Position numbers and translations under genes: made by a program
DNA from: Allolobophora icterica
Lineage: Eukaryota > Annelida > Clitellata > Crassiclitellata > Lumbricidae
NCBI GenBank assembly: GCA_963556255.1
Contig: OY744605.1
Location: 40,899,944-40,963,943 of the forward strand
Direction: 5' to 3'
Length of the DNA: 64,000 bases
Part shown: positions 46,377-58,977 of the stretch, in pieces
How the letters are laid out: each line of letters begins with the position of its first letter
Position numbering within the stretch: position 1 is the stretch's first letter
The notes under the pieces: generated by a model
What the model saw: the letters and a program-made list of their open reading frames with translations, nothing else
What the model was told of the DNA's origin: nothing
Database searches by the model: none

Positions 46377-46927
46377 CAGTCTTGTTGTCAAGACCTTAAA
46401 CCTCAAGACCAAGACCAAGACCAAGACCTTGAACCTCAAGACCAAGACCAAGACCAAGACTTTGAACCTCAAGACCAAGACCAAGACCTTGAACCTCAAG
46501 ACCAAGACCAAGACCAAGACTTTGAAACTCAAGACCAAAACGGCACACAGAACAGCTTTTCAAGCACTGGATGTAAATGTACAAATCGTGAGTCAATTTG
46601 AAATCATTCTATGGTAAATAACCGGAAGTCAAAATAATTGTCCAAAACAACAGTAAAGCCTCATTCACACCGTGTAAATACTAAAGCAATTTAAATATTG
46701 GATAAATTTTAAAAATCCTTACGTTTTGTTAAATGACTGTTCATATTGACAGCCGGTCTCAGTCTTGGTCTTGCGAGACCAAGACCAAGACTTTGAGCCT
46801 CAAGACCAAGACCTTGAACCTCAAGACCAAGACCAAGACTTTTGGTCTCAAGACCAAGACCAAGACTTTTAAAACGAACTCGAGTGCACTCGAGACCAAG
46901 ACCTTGGTCTCGAGGACAACAAGACTG
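46377..46927. mobile_element. hAT-type element with (AAGACC)n arms, copy 1, perfect TSD
   Basis: The ends CAGTCTTGTTGTC and GACAACAAGACTG are exact inverted repeats; flanks are CTAATATA on both sides (46369-46376 and 46928-46935). Both arms consist of hexamer AAGACC arrays broken by TTGAACCTC. The centre (46545-46745) is unique sequence shared, in inverted orientation, with 62640-62830. Open frames of Leu-Val or Lys-Thr in the arms are repeat artefacts. Confidence 0.92.
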
Positions 46928-47387
46928 CTAATATAGTGTTCCTTCAGATATTAGTATGTCATATTGAAAACTATACAGTTAGACAACTATCTTCACTATT
47001 GATGGTTTGGTATGTATGTTGTTTTGAATGCACAATTCTTCTTTCAACCCTCACTTCACAGTCTGGGTGCTAAGCAAATTTCCAAAGGTCATTGATATTA
47101 AATAGTAGTGGTCAAACTTCACATAGGGTCATGTTTGCATTGGGGCAGCAGCCAAAGTATCGTTTCTGCATTTGCCGTGAAAAGACCACAGCATGATAAA
47201 CCTCAGTCCTCATATCTCCAGGTTTTGCCGTCCAGTAACTATTGCAGAGGCATTTTAAAATTCCTCAGAGCAGAAGACACAAATCTGCTTGATGCTGGAT
47301 TATTCACATCAGGGCTTAGCGCTTGAAGACCTGTTTTCTATGCAACTATGAGCATCATCATAGGGCTCAACGACAATTGGAGCAAAT

Positions 47388-47745
47388 TAGAGCTGCACCG
47401 ATATCACTTTTTGCCTATTATGCCGAAACCGCATATAGCCGATTATTGAAATAGCCGATACCAATTATGAAGCCGATTATTTCATTATCGCCCAAAAACT
47501 AGGCACACGATGTTGTATAAGGAGTTTCCAGTCCTGTGTATAATAGGTCTTTGGTTTCCATAGTACCTAGTAAGTAGTGCAATGCTACATGTAAATCAAT
47601 TATAATAAGAAACAAAACATAGAAATTTGTGCTCAGTTTTCTTTTTGTAACATTATTGTGCAAAAACGTCAATTGCAAATATTTTACATCGGCACCGATT
47701 ATTTTTGCCGATTCAGATTATACCGATTGTTCTAATGATTGGCCC
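47388..47745. mobile_element. Degenerate hAT-type element, GCTGCACCGAT family
   Basis: The left end AGAGCTGCACCGATATCAC is followed by repeated GCCGATTAT segments; 47690-47730 holds the opposing set (CGGCACCGATTATTTTTGCC). The right terminus is not clear. Confidence 0.45.
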
Positions 47746-47749
47746 CATT

Positions 47750-48739
47750 ATGTGTACATATGGCTGCTTAATCAGTAAAAAAGCTCTAAAGCAAATGATT
47801 CCTGCTTTAAACTACAAAAATATATCAGATGCCGATAAACCTTTCATATCAGCAAGCAGGCAGGCCAATTAAGTAAAAAAAAATTACTGGTCAGCATCTA
47901 TTAGAGGTTGGGAAAAAACCAGTCCTATTAACGCAGCGTCTCCCCAAAATAATTGTTGGTATCGCTTTCATTATTGTTTCAGAAGATCTATAAATCATTA
48001 TAAAGAATACTACTCACAGTACTGTTGGTCCTGCTACCCACAAATGCATGAAATCCTTACAAGCGAACTCTTCATCCAACTCCAAATAACCCAAAAATCA
48101 TATACCAAATTTTGTCTTCATTGACCTCTGCAGCTGCAAAAAGCCATTGTAAAATGAAAGAGATCACCAACTTTCGGGTCTAAATTCTCCAAAACTATAC
48201 CATGGGTTCATAAATAACCAATGGGAAAATTTTACCTTATTTACCCTTCTAATTAACGGTTAACTTTTTCGTGTATGAAGAACACTGGTTCCCTAATTTC
48301 CAACTGCTTTAGTAAGCGCATGTATAATGTCGTAATTCCCGAACAAAGTGCTATGCAGGGACAACAGGGTTGCAATCTTATGTGAATGGCACACAAAGGG
48401 TTTAAACTATAAAGGTTCTTGTGCATTCCAGTGCGGCAGAACATTTCGCCCATGCTGTCTTCAACCAAGAGCTTTGCGCAATGAGGAAGCAGTAATCTAA
48501 TCCAACTAATTTTGGTGCAAAATTTCTCAATTTAATCCAGACAATTCTAACACTCCACCATTTAATTTTACCAGTAACTTTAGCCTCGGAATTATGAGAG
48601 CTGGTCCAGCCTAGAATAAAACAAATTACACACATACTGGGATAAATTGAGGAGACTGAACCACAGATCCCAAGAAAGGTGAATCCAGCTGGTGGACCCA
48701 ACACAGGTAAAGCTTCTAAACTGAGATGTAGCAGCATGC
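47750..48739. other. No recognisable feature
   Basis: AT-rich sequence without supported exons or repeat ends. Confidence 0.35.
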
Positions 48740-49070
48740 ATACGAGGGACAATCAGGAGTCCATGGGCAGCTGAGCAAAGGGTGCCAGGACCCAGGAGAC
48801 CGAAATTCAGAAGTTCCTAAGGTATGATGGAACAGAACCAAAAAGACAACTGCACAAAAGGGTCAGGGTCTTAACTGAATATGCTGCTGGATGGGGAGCC
48901 AGTGCAAAGAATCCTGCAAAAAGGAAGCTATATAGCCAAACCTGGAGATACTGCCAATTAAGAAATAAATGAAGCTTCGAAATATTAGCTACTGAAAGTC
49001 CAGCAAAGATGGCATTACGAAAGTCCACCCTGATGCAGATAAAGGCATGAATTAAAGTAGTGACAGCACC
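48740..49070 (-). mobile_element. CR1/L2-like LINE fragment
   Basis: The minus-strand translation has PHPAAYSVKTLTLLCSCLFG followed by SVPSYLRNF, the C-terminal part of the reverse transcriptase ORF. Frames are broken. Confidence 0.65.
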
Positions 49071-49564
49071 AAAGGAGAAGCAGCAGCAGATGGTATGCAG
49101 CTGATACGAGAAGGCTCGGAGCTGAAAGAGGTGGTAAAAGCATTAGTGTCAGACACTGTTGACATTATCAGTCAAGGAGAGATCCGGATCTGAGATTAGT
49201 GATATATGTGATCTGTGTTAAATTAAACAATAGTTCATATTGAGCAACATGTCATAACATTTTAAAGGGTTTTCCTTTTACCTCTGCCTCCGACTGTTGT
49301 GACAATACGTTTACAATATGTCTTGCACTCTTAAAAGCAGTGTCTGCAGACATTACTTCAACACACGGTACCTAAGCAGGATCCTGCAGATTCCTACATG
49401 CACCATTTCAGTAACACAGTGACTTAGGAAGAGAACCTCTGCCTCAGTTCAGAAATGGACTGTGCTTTTCTCGACACGCCACTCGAGCTCTGAAAGATGA
49501 GGACCACCGAAAGGCCCTGTCGACAGCAATGAAGGACTGGAGATGACAATGCGGATTACCTAGT

Positions 49565-49710
49565 GCCACGTGGACTAGAGTAGTGGAGGAGAATCTGGCA
49601 ACTCCGATATTCGGCCTTTGTACAGCACGGAGGAAGGCGACAGACAGAACAGCGTGGTATCACATTGTTAACACAGCTATAATCAGCCGAGTGTGCCACC
49701 AGAACACGAT
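49565..49710 (+). mobile_element. Non-LTR retrotransposon remnant (end of RT ORF)
   Basis: GTWTRVVEENLATPIFGLCT followed by ARRKATDRTAWYHIV resembles the W-x(10-20)-A-x-DRxxWR motif at the C-terminus of LINE reverse transcriptases. A short weak match and the only evidence here. Confidence 0.4.
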
Positions 49711-50269
49711 GCTTAGAGCAGACACAAATGTGGCTACAATGCTTAGAGACATAAAATGTCTAGTGTCAAAGCAAATTCAGAGTCAGAAAGTTTTGTCTAT
49801 AATGACTTTCAAAGGTCAGTTATGCCAGGCTACATGCCACAGTGAATAAGATTTATCACCTTTGCGGACAAGCCTTATGCTCCAGACTCTTACTGGTACA
49901 TCAACCATTCAGGTATAAACTGGTTGCAATATTTAGTGGGAAGCAGTGGGGATGACGCAATGCAAAGTTCTGAGAAAATGCAGAAATACAACCCTGTTAT
50001 TATTATTGGTGTTTTTCTGGATTTCAGCCAAAACCCGATTCTAGACTCCAGTTTGCCCATTGCTTTTTAACTTAAGTTTGGGATGAAACTGCCTATTGAT
50101 GTCTAGCGGGCAGATGATAAGCTAATGATAAGATTAGACGCACCCCAGTGGTGGAACACACATCCTTGTCTGAAGTTACAGAAACCGAAATATCATATTG
50201 TGATTATATTGCTCCACTACAAGAGTATAAAGGGTACCTTAGAGCTGTGCGTGAAGCTGGACTCTCTCT

Positions 50270-50700
50270 CTCTCTCTCTTTGTGCTGTCGGCTCTAGGAG
50301 CCCTAGCGATCATCATGCTACACAGTCTCCGTTGCCGTCTTGCTACTTCTCCCAGTAGCCCTTGAGTCGCGCTTTGGCCTGGGAGTCCCACCTCAGCGCT
50401 CCGGCCTGGGAGTCCCTCCATCCGCGACCATCGGCGTGGTTTGGTGTGTCGCATGACGATTTTCTTGGCATGATTAACAGGGGTGGTTTGCCATTGCCTT
50501 CCCCTGGTTTTGCCTGCCGTGCCCGTTCGTTCCCCTTCCTAGGAAGGGTACCAACGGTCCGCACCACGAGAAGGTGGGCACGGAGGACTTTGGTTCACCA
50601 GCCCAGGTCGGATCCGAGTCTACGCTCATCAGAGTCGTCGGTCAGGTCGCCTCCCTGCTTTACTCTGTAACAGAGTGACTGGTGAACCTTTGCGGACCAA
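50270..50700 (+). mobile_element. GC-rich interspersed repeat, probable SINE with a conserved central domain
   Basis: It stands out from the AT-rich surroundings. The segment TTTTCTTGGCATGATTAACA followed by GGGGTGGTTTGCCATTGCC is reminiscent of a core shared by SINEs of distant animals. No A or B box was found with confidence. Its 5' side borders a short (TC)n run. Confidence 0.5.
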
Positions 50701-50704
50701 GCTG

Positions 50705-52420
50705 GACTAGTGAGGAAAATACAATCAAGGTGATTTTGTTGGGCTGCCTAATAAATCTATCATAAACACTAATATAACTAATTCAAAGAGCCAATCATAA
50801 TTGCAGGAACAAATTAAGAAAATTGTGTAAAAATTAGTAGCCATATAATTATGTAAAAATGTGTAAACAACTGCTTGAACCATACTTTTAAACTTTTCTA
50901 TTCCCACAACATAGCTAACCAACTGCCTAGCAACAAATTTGAAAGCCACAATTCTGCGGCTCCTAGCCTATCTTACCAACAGATCCACTGCCCTTCAGAA
51001 GACGGTTCTAATCTAATCTATAGTAGATTACTTGGCACTGCAACACTATGATGTCTGACTTCCTTCAACAAATAGGCTGCAAGACTGCTAAAAAATTCAG
51101 TAAGCCAGTGACAGGATAAAAAACAACATCATAAAATAAATCTCCATGGGCATGAAACTCAATCTCTATACTGTTTATCAGACTTGGCATGAATGCACGT
51201 ATCCATTGTCCCAAAAAATGCAGTGTGTAAGGTATTCATAACAAACACTAATGGAATGTAATCACAATATACTACTTCTGTTTCTGTTTCATTCCAGTCC
51301 ACTTAATTATCCAAATCCTTCCATCTCCAAACCACAAATCATTCCATTAACCAAACTCTAGGCCAATCAAACACAAACAAAAAAACCTATCATCCAGTAA
51401 CTTTTGAGGTACCCAAAACTGTGCAAAACTAAAACCTGCATGTTCAACTTGATACAACATTACACAAAATCGACAACAAAACTAAAACAAAAAGTGTAAT
51501 ATATGTTGTGTCCTTACTTAAATAATAGAATTACACAGAATGCAACTATGTAATGTAATTAATGTTAACATTTATACAGCATCTTATAAGAAGCTTCCAT
51601 AAAACATGATTCTGAAAATGCAAAAGACTATCACAAAATTGTAAAATCTACCGAGCCGGTAGAAAATATTTTGTGCCAAATATAATCAATTCAACCATGC
51701 ATAGTATCCGACACCTGTAAACCCCCGAATTCTTGCAAAGAGGAAAAAGACCCAATCAGTTACAACCCAGACCTAAAATGTTCGGTAAGTTACCAATATG
51801 CTTAATCATTTTTATGATTGTTTTTCCGCTTATTCAGTTCGCCACAGTCGGGCTACACAGGAAGAAATGTGCTATATAAATCTAAAATAAGTCAGTGACG
51901 CAAAGCAACTACTCACTGTTATCTTCAGACGCCGAAGCATTCAATAAAAACAATTCTACACAAATCGTCCAAAGAAACACCCAAGAGATGCTCAAATCCA
52001 TCGCATCGGTTGATCAAATGATTCAGACTTCATCGAACGCAGAAACTCGTGATTTAAGTCGCATTTTTAAGCTTCAGCATGCAAGCCTCTTTTACCCTCC
52101 TTCCACAGAATTTCAGAGCACTTACGAACTACTTTTAGGTAGCGTATCGATACAGCGCACTAGCAGTGGACCGGAGTTCAATGCCGCCAGCCTCATTCCT
52201 GTGACTGTGTCTCGAACTCTATATAATACCTAGATCTCTAGTCTCTAGATCTGCACGTCTCTGTAATATTAGCCGATGTCTGTCTCTCCTTCCTGTTTTT
52301 TGTATTCCCTTTAGCTGCCCTTGTCCTCAATTTGTTTATGAAACTTCCTAAGTGGCAGTACTGATAATTTGCTAAAGGCATTCGTACAGATAGGCCCTAC
52401 CGTACGTACAGTCGTACAAT
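50705..52420. other. No recognisable feature
   Basis: AT-rich sequence. A 112-codon open frame at 51895-52233 (plus) has no recognised domain. Confidence 0.35.
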
Positions 52421-52506
52421 GGCGGCTCTAGGATTTCAGCACAGGATGCATAAAAAATATAATGGCGAGGGCGGATCGCGAGCCAATGTATGTATCCCTC
52501 TTTCCT

Positions 52507-53925
52507 GTGGTGTCCCTCAAGGCTCCGTCCTGGCCCTCCTGGGTCCTCTACTTTTCATCCTTTATACCACTCCTTTCCTACAATCCTCCTGACCTCCTCT
52601 GTTGACCACCATCTCGATCTATGCAGATGACAACCAACTCTTCATATCCTTCTCTCCAGGCTCTTTTTCCACCGCCATTACACAATTACTCAACGTGGTT
52701 AACCTTATTTCACAGTGGATGTCATCCAATCTCCTCTGCCTTAACCCTTCCGGCCAAAACAGAATTCATCATCCTAGGCCTTCCTGATTAAATCAAGAAA
52801 ATCCCTGATCCTACCATAAACCTTTCGACTAACTCATCGTCTCTCACCTTCACCTCTGACTCCCCTGTTCGCAATCTTGGTGTTATTTTTTTATCCACAC
52901 CTCTCCTTCTCCAACCACATCTCCAATTAACCTCTCGCGCTCCTGCTTCATGCACATTCGTGACCTCCGACGCGTATACGACCCATGCTCGACCTTAAAA
53001 CTGCCTCCACCATTGCTACCTCCATTGTTCATTCGAAGCTTGATTACTGCAATTCTCTTTTCCTCAACCTTGAATCCACTCAAATCAAGCGTCTACAGCT
53101 TATCCAAAACTCACTAGCCATGGCTGTCACTAGAACGCCTAAACATCATCATATCACTCCCATCCTCAAATCACTCCATTGGTTAAAAATCCCAGAGCGA
53201 ATCCACTACAAAGTCCTATCACTAACCTACAACTCCCTACAATATTCCCAGCCCAAGTACCTTCGTGATCTCTTCGCCATTCAGACATCCCGCTCCACGT
53301 ACCGACCATCGTCCTATCTCAGTCATTCTCGACCCCCAGTCACTACTCACCTCAAGTTCTCCAACCGAGCCATATCCAACACAACACCACTCCTCTGGAA
53401 TTATCTCCCCCCCCCCAATTCCGCAGTTTCTCAGTACCTCCATCATCATTGCAACCTGTCCTTCATCCTCATCCTCATGTTCCTCTATCTATCACCCCCG
53501 GGCTTTCCACTCAAAACTGAAGTCTCACCTTTTCAAATACTCCTACGCTGACTCATCTGATACTCCGCCTTCCAATTATTCTCGCCGTAAACGACACCCG
53601 CCTTGACAGCTGCATGCTCTGTCTCTCCTGATCTGGTACCCTGGAAATCGGACTTGGACCTCTTTTGGACTACTCTCTGGAAACCCCCTTTGATTTGGTT
53701 TGGCCTCCTGGAAATCGGATTCTTTTGGACCACTCTCTAGTAGAAACCCCCTCTGATTTGGTTTGGGCTTCTGGAAACCGGACTCGGACCTCTTTTGGAC
53801 TACTCCCTGGAAACCCCCTCTGATCTGACGTAGGCTAGCGCTCGTGAATAGGCTGGTGCCCTGCGCTTGACCTTCGAGTGGCGCTTTAGAAGTTTGGAGA
53901 TTACGATTACGATTACGATATGCAT
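52507..53925 (+). mobile_element. CR1/L2-like LINE, 3' 1.4 kb, with internal minisatellite
   Basis: Broken translation runs VPQGSV, IYADDNQLFISFSPGS with the catalytic YADD box, then LDYCNSLFLNLESTQIKRLQ, HITPILKSLHWLKIPERI and ISNTTPLLWNYLPPP, the order of L2/CR1 reverse transcriptase. The longest open part is 52985-53551. The 3' UTR has about three ~65-base copies of a repeat containing GGACCTCTTTTGGACTACTC (53640-53825). It ends in a short (TTACGA)n tail. Several frameshifts and stops. Confidence 0.85.
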
Positions 53926-54194
53926 GCATGTATATGCCTATGTATGTATGCATGTATGCATGCATGTATGTATGTATATATGTATGTATGTAACAAAAAC
54001 TTCATTCTGACGCATATGATTCCATCTAAATGATTTATATTTAATACTGATTTGTCCTTTATGGGGGGGGGCGGCGGGGGGCGAGCCGGAGCCCGGCGCA
54101 TGAGCTTGGTCCCTTTGGGACTGCTTAGTTAAGTTTAGTAAAGCTATCGATTATGCTAACCTCCAACTTACTGTTGAGGATTTAAAAGGTTACG

Positions 54195-54285
54195 AAGAGT
54201 TGGTTGTCATCTGCATAGAGATGGTGGTCGACAGAGGAGGATTGTATGAAAGGAGTGGTATAAAGGATGAAAAGGGTTAGTGGCT
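54195..54285 (-). mobile_element. LINE fragment, inverted copy of the YADD region
   Basis: GAAGAGTTGGTTGTCATCTG and the following 70 bases match the complement of 52560-52645. Confidence 0.75.
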
Positions 54286-54620
54286 CGATTAAACTACTGT
54301 AAGGGTGGCAACTGTGCAATGCCATCACTGTGTCTGCAAATTCACCTACCAGGGCATCCCCAGTCAGCGGGACCTAGGTCCCTTAGGGGCGCCCGTTGCC
54401 TCTTATGACTCAAAGAACTCGTTTACTTTTTAAACTCGTCTGACTCCACTCCAAGGTCATTCCATTCCATTCATGCTAGTCAAGTGAGTATATTTATCTA
54501 AGTACCTAATAGTCACATAGGGTTTGAGTTTGCAGACTCTGCAGTGTCTGCACTGACTTATATAAATTTGTTCGAATGGAAATGATTGTTACATGTTGTC
54601 ATTTGAAGCAATAAAGAAAG

Positions 54621-54811
54621 ATGTTATGTTATGTTATGTTATATTATGTTATGTATGTATGTATGTATGAATGTATGTATGTATATATGTATGCATGCAT
54701 GCATGTATGTATGTATGTATGTATGTATGCATGCATGTATGTATGTATGTATGTATGTATGTATGTATGTATGTATGTATGTATGTATGTATGTATGTAT
54801 GTATGTATGTA
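54621..54811. repeat. (TATG)n microsatellite
   Basis: About 47 tetramers with CATG variants. All frames read Met-Tyr-Val-Cys type repeats and are not genes. Confidence 0.95.
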
Positions 54812-54921
54812 TATCTCGTCATAATCTGGACATTTAATATAGCGCCTTTTAAGTACCTCGCAAAAGTGCTTATAGAGTCGCGTCAACGATTAGGGCCTAG
54901 GCCTAATTAGTGTACGCAGGG

Positions 54922-55125
54922 CACTGGCGGCGATCTTGTTTGACAGGTGGGGGGGGCTCTTTTGAAATGATCTGGTAAAAAACGGTGAAAAAATGTTTCG
55001 CGTGAAAATTTGTTCACCTTTTTTGGTGTTTCTTCAAAATTTGGGGAGGGACAACTACATAATGTGTCTCCCCACTGTTTAAGGTGGGGTTTTGTCCCAT
55101 CGACCCTCCGGGAGCGCCGCCCCTG
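54922..55125. mobile_element. hAT-type MITE, GGCGGCGATC family, copy 1
   Basis: The ends are CACTGGCGGCGATCTTGTTTG and GGGAGCGCCGCCCCTG. Flanks ACGCAGGG and GCGTAGGG agree at six of eight positions. It shares GGTGTTTCTTCAAAATT and AAGGTGGGGT with the copy at 58199. Confidence 0.8.
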
Positions 55126-55432
55126 GCGTAGGGCTTACTACTTCTAGTGTGTAGGGGCCTACTACTAACATAATGCATAAGTATATATACATATATGTAT
55201 GTATGTGTGTGTATATATATATATAGGCTAACTTTAGAATGACTGAATGATAACTTTTTGGTGCAAAGTTATTTTATCAGCAAATAATAGCATTTATTGG
55301 CAAATTATTGGCCTACTTAATTAATGAGTCGTCATTTGATAAGGGTAGAGAACTAGGGATATCACTTCACAAGTTCACCCATAGCATAGGCCTACCAGTA
55401 CGTTTCATGCACGAAACAGGTCATACGCTCAC

Positions 55433-55436
<4 letters not shown>

Positions 55437-55519
<83 letters not shown>
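55437..55519. repeat. (TA)n microsatellite, left of a hAT insertion
   Basis: An almost perfect TA run that continues on the other side of the element at 55520-55969. Confidence 0.95.
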
Positions 55520-56168
<649 letters not shown>

Positions 56169-56424
56169 ATTTCAGCGCCAACACCAATAATATTCTGCAG
56201 ACTCTCAACGGGAAAAACTATCGCAATGGTTTCACAGGTTGCTCTTCTTTTAATGACCTCATTCTGGATCGGATATATAGGCCTACGTCTCAGCCAGTCA
56301 GCCGGTCTGGTACACGGACCCTGCGGAGGTGGCACTGAAACACTGAATGATACGTGTGTTGAAAAATACTTAAAACAGATAGGCTTACTGTGTGTCGCTG
56401 ATAAGCAAGAATTTAAGATACGAG

Positions 56425-56913
56425 CATAAGCGCCGACTTTTGCTTCTGTCTCTGCCTCTCTGGATGCATGGTCCTCCCATTTCTCCCACCCTTCCTCCCT
56501 ACCCCTTTTCCCCTCCCCCTCCTTTCCCCCTTTCCCCTCCCCTTAGGTAGATGAGTTTTAGCGGATTTTCGGAGAAAGAAAATTTTTCTTGTCAAGGGTT
56601 ACGAGTTTAGAAAAGTAGGCCTATTGGAAATCGGTGACGTTTGGACGTCCCAGTGTTATTTATTTATTATTTTAAATAATAAATAAATAAATAAATAATT
56701 TGTGTACGGGCTGTGACTGTGAAATCATGCAATGTTGGGTATTTGTGTTGTAGTTGTAGGCCTACTTCTCAAGTTGTGAGATCACTGCTTTAATAAGTGT
56801 AAAAAATTTGAATTTCAGGTCCAAATTCTCCATGGGTGCGACGTACCCACTGAACTGTCTCTCTGGGTGCATGTGCATTCGCACCCAAGGCTCCCAAGGA
56901 GTCGACGCCTATG
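56425..56913. mobile_element. hAT-type element with 7/8 TSD
   Basis: The ends CATAAGCGCCGACTTTTGC and GGAGTCGACGCCTATG are inverted repeats. Flanks GATACGAG and GATGCGAG agree at seven of eight positions. No coding capacity. Confidence 0.75.
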
Positions 56914-57185
56914 GATGCGAGTACGTAAAACTGCTTTCAGATTCAGCGATGAATGCTGAAAACAGTGATGCATTAGGCCTACGAGAAATGAGCTGTATTC
57001 CGCGTTTCTTAGTTATGCGGCGTCATCAGTCACAACTTACATTTTGGCAAGATGTCCACAAACCCAATCGCGGCATTCAAACCACGACTTAATTATAGAC
57101 CCCGCGGTATTAGGCCTACTTTAATACTTTAACAGCAGGAAATGGATTGAGGCATGCAGCGACAAATTGGTCATTTAAGGTGTTG

Positions 57186-57328
<143 letters not shown>

Positions 57329-57648
57329 CAGAGCGGAATGTGGAGAAAGCCAGATCGGCCAGTGCCACCAATAATTTTACCTTCGGGGTGTCACGTACAT
57401 GGGTATGTACCATAGCGAGTTCCAAGAGAAAACTTGCCATATCTCTGCCTCGCCGGTTGTATTCTATTCTATTCTAATGACCCGACCACCAGCAACGCAT
57501 ACAACCAGTCGCCAGCGTGTGGGCAGAAATCATTAACAATCCAAATGAAACACATTTGGTGGAGCCAAGACCATTATTTGCGCAGAGCGAATCGTCATCT
57601 TTTAACCAAGAAAGACCAATACATTACTAAAAGTAAAGGTAGGGCCTA

Positions 57649-58062
57649 CTTGTCGGTTTCACGACCACCAAATTTTCATGATGTCGGTTTCACGACCACC
57701 AAATTTTCATCATTCATCCCGCTTCTAGTTTCATTAACATTTTAATCATTCATCCCGCTTCCAGTTTAATTTACATTTTAATCGTTCGTTCCGCTTCCAT
57801 TTTAATTTACATTTTAATCGTCATCCCGTATCTAGTTTAATTTACATTTTAATCGTCATCCCGTATCTATAGTTTAAATTTACATTTTAATCGTTCATCC
57901 CGCTTCCAGTTTAATTAACATTTTAATCGTTCATCCCGCTTCCAGTTTAAATTAACATTTTAATCGTTCATCCCGTTCCTAGTGTAATAACGTGAAATAT
58001 AAAGTTAACTTCATGTTGTGGTGTTTTCTCTCGGTGTGTTTGGTGGTCGTGAAACCGACAAG
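57649..58062. mobile_element. TA-flanked MITE with an internal minisatellite
   Basis: The ends CTTGTCGGTTTCACGACCAC and its complement are about 24 bases and perfect, with TA on both sides, as for Tc1/mariner insertions. The left TIR segment is repeated once more at 57673. The interior (57711-57985) is about seven imperfect ~40-base copies around TTCATCCCGCTTCCAGTTTA. Confidence 0.8.
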
Positions 58063-58198
58063 TACCAAAGTAAAACCTATGGTGTGATGAATTTCGAAGT
58101 TTACATCCAAATAACGACCTCAGTAGCATCCCTAAATGACCTCATTTGTTCAGATCGAGGTTGAGCTCGGATTGCAATCCAAAGTAGGGGGCCTTGCC

Positions 58199-58392
58199 CA
58201 CTGGCGGCGATCTTGTTTGACAGGGGGTCACGGGACACTTTTGAACTGAACTGGTCAAGAAAGAAGTATAAGGTTGACCTTTTAGGTGTTTCTTCAAAAT
58301 TCGGGGGGAGAGGACAACTGTATGCTAGCTGTGTCCTCCACTGTTAAAGGTGGGGTCTTGTCCCCTCGACCGCCCCCGGATCGCCGCCTCTG
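58199..58392. mobile_element. hAT-type MITE, GGCGGCGATC family, copy 2
   Basis: The ends are CACTGGCGGCGATCTTGTTTG and GGATCGCCGCCTCTG. Flanks GCCTTGCC and ACCTTGCC agree at seven of eight positions. Confidence 0.82.
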
Positions 58393-58654
58393 ACCTTGCC
58401 ATTTCAATCATGCAAGGACCCCACTCTTTGGGAGTTTGCATATTTAGAATTTTGCAACGATTTTGAGACCTCATCCTCGCAACTTTTGAAATTGGAAGCC
58501 GATTAAAAGTTTCGCGTTGCTGAAATAGCTGACGACAAACACCACGAACGTTGGCCCTATGTTGACTTATATGCCGTATATAAATATAGACCCCCTATAA
58601 TTGAATTGGATTGAATATTGTGGCAAAGAGCCCTTTCAGCCTGATATCCCCCTC

Positions 58655-58900
58655 CCTCCGAGACGGCACCTCTTTGACGACCGCCGGCAGCCCTCTCTTC
58701 CTCCTGTCCCTCTACTGTCCCTCTGAGGTCTCCTTTATGTCCCCTCTCCTCTCGCCGAGGTGGCACCTCTTTGAAGGCCGCCGGCACCCTCTCTTCTTCC
58801 TGTTCCGTATACTGTCCCTCTGATATACCCTTTATGTCACCCTCTCCTCCAGCCGAGGCGGCACCTCTTTGAAAACCGCCGGCTGTTTCTCAGTTCTCAA
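58655..58900. repeat. Tandem repeat, 97-bp unit, ~2.6 copies
   Basis: GGCACCTCTTTGA followed by a CCGCCGG motif recurs at 58663, 58760 and 58857 with high similarity between. GC- and pyrimidine-rich. Confidence 0.85.
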
Positions 58901-58977
58901 TCCCCTCATTATGTCCCTCCCTTCCTTCTGTCCCTTCTGATGTCCCCCTAATGACCCTCTGGACCCCCGCTGTCCCC

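Noticed and set aside
46344..46617. Leu-Val rich frame resembling a membrane protein, and its Lys-Thr antisense
   Set aside because: Both come from the (AAGACC)n arms of a transposon; the same artefact occurs at 62374-62674 and 46733-46936.
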